The notes under the pieces were generated by a model, which saw only the letters and a list, made by a program, of their open reading frames with translations, ran no database searches and was not told the origin of the DNA. The position numbers and the translations under genes were made by a program. A stretch of 64,000 bases of DNA, taken from positions 43,916,001-43,980,000 of the forward strand of contig CM069870.1 of NCBI GenBank assembly GCA_036172665.1. The letters run 5' to 3'. The stretch comes from Prosopocoilus inquinatus (lineage: Eukaryota > Arthropoda > Insecta > Coleoptera > Lucanidae). Numbering within the stretch: position 1 is the stretch's first letter; each line of letters opens with the position of its first letter. Positions 39,019 through 53,200 of this stretch are shown here, one piece after another.

Positions 39019-42000
39019 CTGTATCTAATCGATCCTTACTCATATATCATGTTATTTGGCGTTTCGATGGACTACAGTAACTCTGATGTGAGATACAAAG
39101 TCTTTGGACGCAGCAGAAGCTGGAAATAGTTTTAAACGAAACAACACGTATTAGCGTTGTTCCTGTGATGTATCTAATCGATCCTTACTTAGCTACTATG
39201 TTATTTGACGTTTCGATGGACTCCAATAACTCTGATGTGAGATACAAAGTTTTTGGACGCAGCAGAAGCTGGAAATAGTTTTGAACGAAACAACACGTAT
39301 TAGCGTTGTTACTGTGATGTATCTAATCGATCCTTACTTATCTATCATGTTATTTGACGTTTGGATGGACTCCAGTAAGTCTGATGTGAGATACAAAGTT
39401 CTTGGACGCAGCAGGAGCTGGAAATAGTTTTAAACGAAACAACACGCATTAGCGTTGTTCCTGTGCTGTATCTAATCGATCCTTACTCATATATCATGTT
39501 ATTTGGCGTTTCGATGGACTCCAGTAGCTCTGATGTGAGATACGACGTTTTCGGACGCAGCAGAAGCTGGAAATAGTTTTAAACGAAACAACACGTATTA
39601 GCGTTGTTCCTGTGATGTATCTAAACGATCCTTACTCATCTATCATGCTATTTGACGTTTGGATGGACTCCAGTAACTCTAATGTGAGATACGAAATTTT
39701 CGGACGCAGCAGAAGCTGGAAATAGTTTGAAACGAAACAACACGTATTAGCGTTGTTCCTGTGATGTATCTAATCGATCCTTACTTATCTATCATGTTAT
39801 TTGACGTTTGGATGGACTCCAGTAACCCTGACGTGAGATACGAAGTTCTCGGAGGCAGCAGAAGCTGGAAATAGTTTTAAACGAAACAACACGTATTAGC
39901 GTTGTTCCTGTGATGTATCTAATCGATCCTTACTTATCTATCATGTTATTTGACGTTTGGATGGACTCCAGTAACCCTGACGTGAGATACGAAGTTCTCG
40001 GAGGCAGCAGAAGCTGGAAATAGTTTTAAACGAAACAACACGTATTAGCGTTGTTCCTGTGATGTATCTAATCGATCCTTACTCATCTATCATGTTATTT
40101 GACGTTTGGATGGACTCCAGTAACTCTGATGTGAGATACAAAGTCTTTGGACGCAGCAGAAGCTGGAAATAGTTTTGAAGGAAACAACACGTATTAGCGT
40201 TGTTCCTGTGATGTATCTAATCGATCCTAACTCATATATCATGTTATTTGACGTTTGGATGGACTCCAGTAACTCTAATGTTTGATACAAAATTTTTGGA
40301 CCCAGCAGGAGCTGGAAATAGTTTGAAACGAAACAACACGTATTGGCGTTGTTCCTGTGCTGTATCTAATCGATCCTTACTCATATATCATGTTATTTGG
40401 CGTTTCGATGGACTCCAGTAACTTTGATGGGAGATACGAAATTCTCGGACGCAGCTGAAGCTGGAAATAGTTTTAAATGAAACAACACGTATTAGCGTTG
40501 TTCCTGTGATGTATCTAAACGATCCTTACTTATCTAACATGTTATTTGACGTTTGGATGGACTCCAGTAAGTCTGATGTGAGATACAAAGTTCTTGGACG
40601 CAGCAGGAGCTGGAAATAGTTTTAAACGAAACAACACGTATTAGCGTTGTTCCTGTGCTGTATCTAATCGATCCTTACTCATATATCATGTTATTTGGCG
40701 TTTCGATGGACTACAGTAACTTTGATGTGAGATACGAAGTTCTCGGACGCAGCTGAAGCTGGAAATAGTTTTAAATGAAACAACACGTATTAGTGTTGTT
40801 CCTGTGATGTATCTAAACGATCCCTACTTATCTAACATGTTATTTGACGTTTGGATGGACTCCAGTAAGTCTGATGTAAGATACAAAGTTTTTGGACGCA
40901 GCAGGAGCTGGAAATAGTTTTAAACGAAACAACACGCATTAGCGTTGTTCCTGTGATGTATCTAATCGATCCTTACTCATCTATCATGTTATTTGACGTT
41001 TGGATGGACTCCAGTAACTCTGATGTGAGATACAAAGTTTTTGGACGCAGCAGAAGCTGGAAATAGTTTTGAACGAAACAACACGTATTAGCGTTGTTCC
41101 TGTGATGTATCTAATCGATCCTTACTTAGCTACTATGTTATTTGACGTTTCGATGGACTCCAGTAACTCTGATGTGAGATACAAAGTTTTTGGACGCAGC
41201 AGAAGCTGGAAATAGTTTTGAACGAAACAACACGTATTAGCGTTGTTACTGTGATGTATCTAATCGATCCTTACTTATCTATCATGTTATTTGACGTTTG
41301 GATGGACTCCAGTAAGTCTGATGTGAGATACAAAGTTCTTGGACGCAGCAGGAGCTGGAAATAGTTTTAAACGAAACAACACGCATTAGCGTTGTTCCTG
41401 TGCTGTATCTAATCGATCCTTACTCATATATCATGTTATTTGGCGTTTCGATGGACTCCAGTAGCTCTGATGTGAGATACGACGTTTTCGGACGCAGCAG
41501 AAGCTGGAAATAGTTTTAAACGAAACAACGCGTATTAGCGTTGTTCCTGTGATGTATCTAAACGATCCTTACTCATCTATCATGCTATTTGACGTTTGGA
41601 TGGACTCCAGTAACTCTAATGTGAGATACGAAATTTTCGGACGCAGCAGAAGCTGGAAATAGTTTGAAACGAAACAACACGTATTAGCGTTGTTCCTGTG
41701 ATGTATCTAATCGATCCTTACTTATCTATCATGTTATTTGACGTTTGGATGGACTCCAGTAACCCTGACGTGAGATACGAAGTTCTCGGAGGCAGCAGAA
41801 GCTGGAAATAGTTTTAAACGAAACATCACGTATTAGCGTTGTTCCTGTGATGTATCTAATCGATCCTTACTTATCTATCATGTTATTTGACGTTTGGATG
41901 GACTCCAGTAACCCTGACGTGAGATACGAAGTTCTCGGAGGCAGCAGAAGCTGGAAATAGTTTTAAACGAAACAACACGTATTAGCGTTGTTCCTGTGAT

Positions 42001-42135
42001 GTATCTAATCGATCCTTACTCATCTATCATGTTATTTGACGTTTGGATGGACTCCAGTAACTCTGATGTGAGATACAAAGTCTTTGGACGCAGCAGAAGC
42101 TGGAAATAGTTTTGAAGGAAACAACACGTATTAGC

Positions 42136-42283
42136 GTTGTTCCTGTGATGTATCTAATCGATCCTAACTCATATATCATGTTATTTGACGTTTGGATGGA
42201 CTCCAGTAACTCTAATGTTTGATACAAAATTTTTGGACCCAGCAGGAGCTGGAAATAGTTTGAAACGAAACAAACGTATTGGC
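42136..42283 (+). repeat. 148-bp monomer with single-base deletion
   Basis: The monomer reads GAAACAAACGTATTGG where its relatives have GAAACAACACGTATTGG, so one C is missing at about 42272. The corresponding monomers at 40.2 and 46.2 kb are intact. The lesion lies within 100 bases of the switch at about 42356 from the 13-monomer copy to block C-like sequence. It is either a real lesion near a rearrangement junction or a sequencing or assembly error. Confidence 0.9.
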
Positions 42284-43326
42284 GTTGTTCCTGTGCTGTA
42301 TCTAATCGATCCTTACTCATATATCATGTTATTTGGCGTTTCGATGGACTCCAGTAACTCTAATGTGAGATACGAAATTTTCGGACGCAGCAGAAGCTGG
42401 AAATAGGTTTAAACGAAACAACACGCATTAGCGTTGTTCCTGTGATGTATCTAATCGATCCTTACTTATCTATCGTGTTATTTGACGTTTGGATGGACTC
42501 CAGTAACCCTGACGTGAGATACGAAGTTCTCGGACGCAGCGGAAGCTGGAAATAATTTTAAACGAAACAACACGTATTAGCGTTGTTCCTGTGATGTATC
42601 TAATCGATCCTTACTCATCTATCATGTTATTTGACGTTTCGATGGACTCCAGTAACTCTAATGTGAGATACGAAATTTTCAGACGCAGCAGAAGCTGGAA
42701 ATAGTTTTAAACGAAACAACACGCATTAGCGTTGTTCCTGTGATGTATCTAATCGATCCTTACTTATCTATCATGTTATTTGACGTTTGGATGGACTCCA
42801 GTAACCCTGACGTGAGATACGAAGTTCTCGGACGCAGCAGAAGCTGGAAATAGTTTTAAACGAAACAACACGCATTAGCGTTGTTCCTGTGATGTATCTA
42901 ATCGATCCTTACTTATCTATCATGTTATTTGACGTTTGGATGGACTCCAGTAACCCTGACGTGAGATACGAAGTTCTCGGAGGCAGCAGAAGCTGGAAAT
43001 AGTTTTAAACGAAACAACACGTATTAGCGTTGTTCCTGTGATGTATCTAATCGATCCTTACACATCTATCATGTTATTTGACGTTTGGATGGACTCCAGT
43101 AACTCTGATGTGAGATACAAAGTCTTTGGACGCAGCAGAAGCTGGAAATAGTTTTAAACGAAACAACACGCATTAGCGTTGTTCCTGTGATGTATCTAAT
43201 CGATCCTTACTTATCTATCATGTTATTTGACGTTTGGATGGACTCCAGTAACCCTGACGTGAGATACGAAGTTCTCGGAGGCAGCAGAAGCTGGAAATAG
43301 TTTTAAACGAAACAACACGTATTAGC

Positions 43327-43474
43327 GTTGTTCCTGTGATGTATCTAATCGATCCTTACTTATCTATCATGTTATTTGACGTTTGGATGGACTCCAGTAA
43401 CCCTGACGTGAGATCGAAGTTCTCGGAGGCAGCAGAAGCTGGAAATAGTTTTAAACGAAACAACACGCATTAGC
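43327..43474 (+). repeat. 148-bp monomer with single-base deletion
   Basis: GAGATCGAAGTTC stands where relatives have GAGATACGAAGTTC, so one A is missing at about 43414. The block C counterpart near 37.6 kb is intact. The switch from block C-like sequence to a CCTGTGCTG monomer falls a few tens of bases downstream, between 43414 and about 43490. Confidence 0.9.
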
Positions 43475-44560
43475 GTTGTTCCTGTGCTGTATCTAATCGA
43501 TCCTTACTCATATATCATGTTATTTGGCGTTTCGATGGACTCCAGTAGCTCTGATGTGAGATACGACGTTTTCGGACGCAGCAGAAGCTGGAAATAGTTT
43601 TAAACGAAACAACACGTATTAGCGTTGTTCCTGTGATGTATCTAATCGATCCTTACTTAGCTACTATGTTATTTGACGTTTCGATGGACTCCAGTAACTC
43701 TGATGTGAGATACAAAGTTTTTGGACGCAGCAGAAGCTGGAAATAGTTTTGAACGAAACAACACGTATTAGCGTTGTTACTGTGATGTATCTAATCGATC
43801 CTTACTTATCTATCATGTTATTTGACGTTTGGATGGACTCCAGTAACCCTGACGTGAGATACGAAGTTCTCGGAGGCAGCAGAAGCTGGAAATAGTTTTA
43901 AACGAAACAACACGTATTAGCGTTGTTCCTGTGATGTATCTAATCGATCCTTAATTATCTATCATGCTATTTGACGTTTGGATGGACTCCAGTAACTCTA
44001 ATGTGAGATACGAAATTTTCGGACGCAGCAGAAGCTGGAAATAGTTTTAAACGAAACAACACGCATTAGCGTTATTCCTGTAATGTATCTAATCGATCCT
44101 TACTTATCTATCATGTTATTTGACGTTTGGATGGACTCCAGTAACCCTGACGTGAGATACGAAGTTCTCCTACGCAGCAGAAGCTGGAAATAGTTTTAAA
44201 CGAAACAACACGCATTAGCGTTGTTCCTGTGATGTATCTAATCGATCCTTACTTATCTATCATGTTATTTGACGTTTGGATGGACTCCAGTAACCCTGAC
44301 GTAAGATACGAAGTTCTTGGAGGCAGCAGAAGCTGGAAATAGTTTTAAACGAAACAACACGTATTAGCGTTGTTCCTGTGATGTATCTAATCGATCCTTA
44401 CTCATCTATCATGTTATTTGACGTTTGGATGGACTCCAGTAACTCTGATGTGAGATACAAAGTCTTTGGACGCAGCAGAAGCTGGAAATAGTTTTGAAGG
44501 AAACAACACGTATTAGCGTTGTTCCTGTGATGTATCTAATCGATCCTTACTCATCTATCG

Positions 44561-47500
44561 TGTTATTTGACGTTTGGATGGACTCCAGTAACTCTAATGT
44601 TTGATACAAAATTTTTGGACGCAGCAGGAGCTGGAAATAGTTTGAAACGAAACAACACGTATTGGCGTTGTTCCTGTGCTGTATCTAATCGATCCTTACT
44701 CATATATCATGTTATTTGGCGTTTCGATGGACTCCAGTAGCTCTGATGTGAGATACGACGTTTTCGGTCGCAGCAGAAGCTGGAAATAGTTTTAAACGAA
44801 ACAACACGTATTAGCGTTGTTCCTGTGATGTATCTAAACGATCCTTACTCATCTATCATGCTATTTGACGTTTGGATGGACTCCAGTAACTCTAATGTGA
44901 GATACGAAATTTTCGGACGCAGCAGAAGCTGGAAATAGTTTGAAACGAAACAACACGTATTAGCGTTGTTCCTGTGATGTATCTAATCGATCCTTACTTA
45001 TCTATCATGTTATTTAACGTTTGGATGGACTCCAGTAACCCTGACGTGAGATACGAAGTTCTCGGAGGCAGCAGAAGCTGGAAATAGTTTTAAACGAAAC
45101 AACACGTATTAGCGTTGTTCCTGTGATGTATCTAATCGATCCTTACTTATCTATCATGTTATTTGACGTTTGGATGGACTCCAGTAACCCTGACGTGAGA
45201 TACGAAGTTCTCGGAGGCAGCAGAAGCTGGAATTATTTTTAAACGAAACAACACGTATTAGCGTTGTTCCTGTGATGTATCTAATCGATCCTTACTCATC
45301 TATCATGTTATTTGACGTTTGGATGGACTCCAGTAACTCTGATGTGAGATACAAAGTCTTTGGACGCAGCAGAAGCTGGAAATAGTTTTAAACGAAACAA
45401 CACGCATTAGCGTTGTTCCTGTGATGTATCTAATCGATCCTTACTTATCTATCATGTTATTTGACGTTTGGATGGACTCCAGTAACCCTGACGTGAGATA
45501 CGAAGTTCTCGGAGGCAGCAGAAGCTGGAAATAGTTTTAAACGAAACAACACGTATTAGCGTTGTTCCTGTGATGTATCTAATCGATCCTTAATCATCTA
45601 TCATGCTATTTGACGTTTGGATGGACTCCAGTAACTCTAATGTGAGATACGAAATTTTCGGACGCAGCAGAAGCTGGAAATAGTTTTAAACGAAACAACA
45701 CGCATTAGCGTTATTCCTGTAATGTATCTAATCGATTCTTACTTATCTATCATGTTATTTGACGTTTGGATGGACTCCAGTAACCCTGACGTGAGATACG
45801 AAGTTCTCGGACGCAGCAGAAGCTGGAAATAGTTTTAAACGAAACAACACGCATTAGCGTTGTTCCTGTGATGTATCTAATCGATCCTTACTTATCTATC
45901 ATGTTATTTGACGTTTGGATGGACTCCAGTAACCCTGACGTGAGATACGAAGTTCTCGGAGGCAGCAGAAGCTGGAAATAGTTTTAAACGAAACAACACG
46001 TATTAGCGATGTTCCTGTGATGTATCTAATCGATCCTTACTCATCTATCATGTTATTTGACGTTTGGATGGACTCCAGTAACTCTGATGTGAGATACAAA
46101 GTCTTTGGACGCAGCAGAAGCTGGAAATAGTTTTGAAGGAAACAACACGTATTAGCGTTGTTCCTGTGATGTATCTAATCGATCCTAACTCATATATCAT
46201 GTTATTTGACGTTTGGATGGACTCCAGTAACTCTAATGTTTGATACAAAATTTTTGGACCCAGCAGGAGCTGGAAATAGTTTGAAACGAAACAACACGTA
46301 TTGGCGTTGTTCCTGTGCTGTATCTAATCGATCCTTACTCATATATCATGTTATTTGGCGTTTCGATGGACTCCAGTAACTTTGATGGGAGATACGAAGT
46401 TCTCGGACGCAGCTGAAGCTGGAAATAGTTTTAAATGAAACAACACGTATTAGCGTTGTTCCTGTGATGTATCTAAACGATCCTTACTTATCTAACATGT
46501 TATTTGACGTTTGGATGGACTCCAGTAAGTCTGATGTGAGATACAAAGTTCTTGGACGCAGCAGGAGCTGGAAATAGTTTTAAACGAAACAACACGTATT
46601 AGCGTTGTTCCTGTGCTGTATCTAATCGATCCTTACTCATCTATCATGTTATTTGACGTTTGGATGGACTCCAGTAACTCTGATGTGAGATACAAAGTTT
46701 TTGGACTCAGCAGAAGCTGGAAATAGTTTTGAACGAAACAACACGTATTAGCGTTGTTCCTGTGATGTATCTAATCGATCCTTACTTAGCTACTATGTTA
46801 TTTGACGTTTCGATGGACTCCAGTAACTCTGATGTGAGATACAAAGTTTTTGGACGCAGCAGAAGCTGGAAATAGTTTTGAACGAAACAACACGTATTAG
46901 CGTTGTTACTGTGATGTATCTAATCGATCCTTACTTATCTATCATGTTATTTGACGTTTGGATGGACTCCAGTAAGTCTGATGTGAGATACAAAGTTCTT
47001 GGACGCAGCAGGAGCTGGAAATAGTTTTAAACGAAACAACACGCATTAGCGTTGTTCCTGTGCTGTATCTAATCGATCCTTACTCATATATCATGTTATT
47101 TGGCGTTTCGATGGACTCCAGTAGCTCTGATGTGAGATACGACGTTTTCGGACGCAGCAGAAGCTGGAAATAGTTTTAAACGAAACAACACGTATTAGCG
47201 TTGTTCCTGTGATGTATCTAAACGATCCTTACTCATCTATCATGCTATTTGACGTTTGGATGGACTCCAGTAACTCTAATGTGAGATACGAAATTTTCGG
47301 ACGCAGCAGAAGCTGGAAATAGTTTGAAACGAAACAACACGTATTAGCGTTGTTCCTGTGATGTATCTAATCGATCCTTACTTATCTATCATGTTATTTG
47401 ACGTTTGGATGGACTCCAGTAACCCTGACGTGAGATACGAAGTTCTCGGAGGCAGCAGAAGCTGGAAATAGTTTTAAACGAAACAACACGTATTAGCGTT

Positions 47501-50222
47501 GTTCCTGTGATGTATCTAATCGATCCTTACTTATCTATCATGTTATTTGACGTTTGGATGGACTCCAGTAACCCTGACGTGAGATACGAAGTTCTCGGAG
47601 GCAGCAGAAGCTGGAAATAGTTTTAAACGAAACAACACGTATTAGCGTTGTTCCTGTGATGTATCTAATCGATCCTTACTCATCTATCATGTTATTTGAC
47701 GTTTGGATGGACTCCAGTAACTCTGATGTGAGATACAAAGTCTTTGGACGCAGCAGAAGCTGGAAATAGTTTTAAACGAAACAACACGTATTAGCGTTGT
47801 TCCTGTGATGTATCTAATCGATCCTTAATCATCTATCATGCTATTTGACGTTTGGATGGACTCCAGTAACTCTAATGTGAGATACGAAATTTTCGGACGC
47901 AGCAGAAGCTGGAAATACTTTTAAATGAAACAACAAGTATTAGCGTTGTTCCTGTGCTGTATCTAATCGATCCTTACTCATATATCATGTTATTTGGCGT
48001 TTCGATGGACTCCAGTAGCTCTGATGTGAGATACAAAGTTTTTGGACGCAGCAGAAGCTGGAAATAGTTTTGAACGAAACAACACGTATTAGCGTTGTTC
48101 CTGTGATGTATCTAATCGATCCTTACTCATCTATCATGTTATTTGGCGTTTCGATGGACTCCAGTAACCCTGACGTGAGATACGAAGTTCTCGGAGGCAG
48201 CAGAAGCTGGAAATAGTTTTAAACGAAACAACACGTATTAGCGTTGTTCCTGTGATGTATCTAATCGATCCTTACTTATCTATCATGTTATTTGACGTTT
48301 GGATGGACTCCAGTAACCCTGACGTGAGATGCGAAGTTCTCGGAGGCAGCAGAAGCTGGAAATAGTTTTAAACGAAACAACACGTATTAGCGTTGTTCCT
48401 GTGATGTATCTAATCGATCCTTACTCATCTATCATGTTATTTGACGTTTGGATGGACTCCAGTAACTCTGATGTGAGATACAAAGTCTTTGGACGCAGCA
48501 GAAGCTGGAAATAGTTTTAAACGAAACAACACGCATTAGCGTTGTTCCTGTGATGTATCTAATCGATCCTTACTTATCTATCATGTTATTTGACGTTTGG
48601 ATGGACTCCAGTAACCCTGACGTGAGATACGAAGTTCTCGGAGGCAGCAGAAGCTGGAAATAGTTTTAAACGAAACAACACGTATTAGCGTTGTTCCTGT
48701 GATGTATCTAATCGATCCTTACACATCTATCATGCTATTTGACGTTTGGATGGACTCCAGTAACTCTAATGTGAGATACGAAATTTTCGGACGCAGCAGA
48801 AGCTGGAAATAGTTTTAAACGAAACAACACGCATTAGCGTTATTCCTGTAATGTATCTAATCGATCCTTACTTATCTATCATGTTATTTGACGTTTGGAT
48901 GGACTCCAGTAACCCTGACGTGAGATACGAAGTTCTCGGAGGCAGCAGAAGCTGGAAATAGTTTTAAACGAAACAACACGTATTAGCGTTGTTCCTGTGC
49001 TGTATCTAATCGATCCTTACTCATATATCATGTTATTTGGCGTTTCGATGGACTCCAGTAGCTCTGATGTGAGATACGACGTTTTCGGACGCAGCAGAAG
49101 CTGGAAATAGTTTTAAACGAGACAACACGTATTAGCGTTGTTCCTGTGATGTATCTAATCGATAATTACTCATCTATCATGTTATTTGACGTTTCGATGG
49201 ACTCCAGTAACTCTAATGTGAGATACAATGTTTTTGGACGCAGCAGAACCTGGAAATAGTTTTGAACTAAACAACACGTATTAGCGTTGTTCCTGTGATG
49301 TATCTAATCGATCCTTACTCATCTATCATGTTATTTGGCGTTTCGATGGACTCCAGTAGCTCTGATGTGAGATACGACGTTTTCGGACGCAGCAGAAGCT
49401 GGAAATAGTTTTAAACGAAACAACACGTATTAGCGTTGTTCCTGTGATGTATCTAATCGATCCTTACTCATCTATCATGTTATTTGACATTTCGATGGAC
49501 TCCAGTAACTCTAATGTGAGATACGAAATTTTCGGACGCAGCAGAAGCTGGAAATAGGTTTAAACGAAACAACACGCATTAGCGTTGTTCCTGTGATGTA
49601 TCTAATCGATCCTTACTTATCTATCGTGTTATTTGACGTTTGGATGGACTCCAGTAACCCTGACGTGAGATACGAAGTTCTCGGACGCAGCGGAAGCTGG
49701 AAATAATTTTAAACGAAACAACACGTATTAGCGTTGTTCCTGTGATGTATCTAATCGATCCTTACTCATCTATCATGTTATTTGACGTTTCGATGGACTC
49801 CAGTAACTCTAATGTGAGATACGAAATTTTCAGACGCAGCAGAAGCTGGAAATAGTTTTAAACGAAACAACACGCATTAGCGTTGTTCCTGTGATGTATC
49901 TAATCGATCCTTACTTATCTATCATGTTATTTGACGTTTGGATGGACTCCAGTAACCCTGACGTGAGATACGAAGTTCTCGGACGCAGCAGAAGCTGGAA
50001 ATAGTTTTAAACGAAACAACACGCATTAGCGTTGTTCCTGTGATGTATCTAATCGATCCTTACTTATCTATCATGTTATTTGACGTTTGGATGGACTCCA
50101 GTAACCCTGACGTGAGATACGAAGTTCTCGGAGGCAGCAGAAGCTGGAAATAGTTTTAAACGAAACAACACGTATTAGCGTTGTTCCTGTGATGTATCTA
50201 ATCGATCCTTACTCATCTATCA
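44561..50222 (+). repeat. Higher-order block D1 (38 monomers, 5662 bp)
   Basis: D1 is the first of two tandem 5662-bp units (38 x 149). It is itself composite. 44.6-46.05 kb resembles the end of B (29.2-30.8 kb), then a part like 40.1-42.1 kb from which two monomers are missing at about 46.62 kb. A CCTTAATCATC monomer at about 47.78-47.90 kb follows, then block C sequence from about 47.91 kb on (34.95-37.2 kb). Private markers shared with D2 include ATTTAACG near 45015, GATTCTTAC near 45735 and GGACTCAGC near 46705. Confidence 0.9.
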
Positions 50223-53200
50223 TGTTATTTGACGTTTGGATGGACTCCAGTAACTCTAATGTTTGATACAAAATTTTTGGACGCAGCAGGAGCTGGAAAT
50301 AGTTTGAAACGAAACAACACGTATTGGCGTTGTTCCTGTGCTGTATCTAATCGATCCTTACTCATATATCATGTTATTTGGCGTTTCGATGGACTCCAGT
50401 AGCTCTGATGTGAGATACGACGTTTTCGGTCGCAGCAGAAGCTGGAAATAGTTTTAAACGAAACAACACGTATTAGCGTTGTTCCTGTGATGTATCTAAA
50501 CGATCCTTACTCATCTATCATGCTATTTGACGTTTGGATGGACTCCAGTAACTCTAATGTGAGATACGAAATTTTCGGACGCAGCAGAAGCTGGAAATAG
50601 TTTGAAACGAAACAACACGTATTAGCGTTGTTCCTGTGATGTATCTAATCGATCCTTACTTATCTATCATGTTATTTAACGTTTGGATGGACTCCAGTAA
50701 CCCTGACGTGAGATACGAAGTTCTCGGAGGCAGCAGAAGCTGGAAATAGTTTTAAACGAAACAACACGTATTAGCGTTGTTCCTGTGATGTATCTAATCG
50801 ATCCTTACTTATCTATCATGTTATTTGACGTTTGGATGGACTCCAGTAACCCTGACGTGAGATACGAAGTTCTCGGAGGCAGCAGAAGCTGGAATTATTT
50901 TTAAACGAAACAACACGTATTAGCGTTGTTCCTGTGATGTATCTAATCGATCCTTACTCATCTATCATGTTATTTGACGTTTGGATGGACTCCAGTAACT
51001 CTGATGTGAGATACAAAGTCTTTGGACGCAGCAGAAGCTGGAAATAGTTTTAAACGAAACAACACGCATTAGCGTTGTTCCTGTGATGTATCTAATCGAT
51101 CCTTACTTATCTATCATGTTATTTGACGTTTGGATGGACTCCAGTAACCCTGACGTGAGATACGAAGTTCTCGGAGGCAGCAGAAGCTGGAAATAGTTTT
51201 AAACGAAACAACACGTATTAGCGTTGTTCCTGTGATGTATCTAATCGATCCTTAATCATCTATCATGCTATTTGACGTTTGGATGGACTCCAGTAACTCT
51301 AATGTGAGATACGAAATTTTCGGACGCAGCAGAAGCTGGAAATAGTTTTAAACGAAACAACACGCATTAGCGTTATTCCTGTAATGTATCTAATCGATTC
51401 TTACTTATCTATCATGTTATTTGACGTTTGGATGGACTCCAGTAACCCTGACGTGAGATACGAAGTTCTCGGACGCAGCAGAAGCTGGAAATAGTTTTAA
51501 ACGAAACAACACGCATTAGCGTTGTTCCTGTGATGTATCTAATCGATCCTTACTTATCTATCATGTTATTTGACGTTTGGATGGACTCCAGTAACCCTGA
51601 CGTGAGATACGAAGTTCTCGGAGGCAGCAGAAGCTGGAAATAGTTTTAAACGAAACAACACGTATTAGCGATGTTCCTGTGATGTATCTAATCGATCCTT
51701 ACTCATCTATCATGTTATTTGACGTTTGGATGGACTCCAGTAACTCTGATGTGAGATACAAAGTCTTTGGACGCAGCAGAAGCTGGAAATAGTTTTGAAG
51801 GAAACAACACGTATTAGCGTTGTTCCTGTGATGTATCTAATCGATCCTAACTCATATATCATGTTATTTGACGTTTGGATGGACTCCAGTAACTCTAATG
51901 TTTGATACAAAATTTTTGGACCCAGCAGGAGCTGGAAATAGTTTGAAACGAAACAACACGTATTGGCGTTGTTCCTGTGCTGTATCTAATCGATCCTTAC
52001 TCATATATCATGTTATTTGGCGTTTCGATGGACTCCAGTAACTTTGATGGGAGATACGAAGTTCTCGGACGCAGCTGAAGCTGGAAATAGTTTTAAATGA
52101 AACAACACGTATTAGCGTTGTTCCTGTGATGTATCTAAACGATCCTTACTTATCTAACATGTTATTTGACGTTTGGATGGACTCCAGTAAGTCTGATGTG
52201 AGATACAAAGTTCTTGGACGCAGCAGGAGCTGGAAATAGTTTTAAACGAAACAACACGTATTAGCGTTGTTCCTGTGCTGTATCTAATCGATCCTTACAC
52301 ATCTATCATGTTATTTGACGTTTGGATGGACTCCAGTAACTCTGATGTGAGATACAAAGTTTTTGGACTCAGCAGAAGCTGGAAATAGTTTTGAACGAAA
52401 CAACACGTATTAGCGTTGTTCCTGTGATGTATCTAATCGATCCTTACTTAGCTACTATGTTATTTGACGTTTCGATGGACTCCAGTAACTCTGATGTGAG
52501 ATACAAAGTTTTTGGACGCAGCAGAAGCTGGAAATAGTTTTGAACGAAACAACACGTATTAGCGTTGTTACTGTGATGTATCTAATCGATCCTTACTTAT
52601 CTATCATGTTATTTGACGTTTGGATGGACTCCAGTAAGTCTGATGTGAGATACAAAGTTCTTGGACGCAGCAGGAGCTGGAAATAGTTTTAAACGAAACA
52701 ACACGCATTAGCGTTGTTCCTGTGCTGTATCTAATCGATCCTTACTCATATATCATGTTATTTGGCGTTTCGATGGACTCCAGTAGCTCTGATGTGAGAT
52801 ACGACGTTTTCGGACGCAGCAGAAGCTGGAAATAGTTTTAAACGAAACAACACGTATTAGCGTTGTTCCTGTGATGTATCTAAACGATCCTTACTCATCT
52901 ATCATGCTATTTGACGTTTGGATGGACTCCAGTAACTCTAATGTGAGATACGAAATTTTCGGACGCAGCAGAAGCTGGAAATAGTTTGAAACGAAACAAC
53001 ACGTATTAGCGTTGTTCCTGTGATGTATCTAATCGATCCTTACTTATCTATCATGTTATTTGACGTTTGGATGGACTCCAGTAACCCTGACGTGAGATAC
53101 GAAGTTCTCGGAGGCAGCAGAAGCTGGAAATAGTTTTAAACGAAACAACACGTATTAGCGTTGTTCCTGTGATGTATCTAATCGATCCTTACTTATCTAT

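Larger units (their letters stand above)
39019..44560 (+). repeat. Highly shuffled mosaic zone between blocks C and D1
   Basis: Monomer order changes several times here. About 39.13-40.42 kb recurs at 41.07-42.36 kb (13 monomers, 1937 bp). Between them is a 2-monomer repeat marked by CAGCTGAAGCTGG and TCTAACATG (40424 and 40722 segments, offset 298). 42.36-43.41 kb copies block C at 36.55-37.60 kb. About 43.47-43.80 kb returns to monomers like those at 41.4 kb. 43.86-44.56 kb then copies 37.9-38.6 kb (offset 5958, that is 40 monomers less 2 bp). Both single-base deletions of the window lie in this zone. No coding or foreign DNA is seen. Confidence 0.8.

Noticed and set aside
42027..42320. 97-codon minus-strand open frame, and the 66-codon minus-strand frames at 40090, 46048, 51710, 58564 and 62885
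   Set aside because: Antisense reading of the same monomers. The longer one exists only because of the 1-bp deletion at 42272. There is no independent coding signal.
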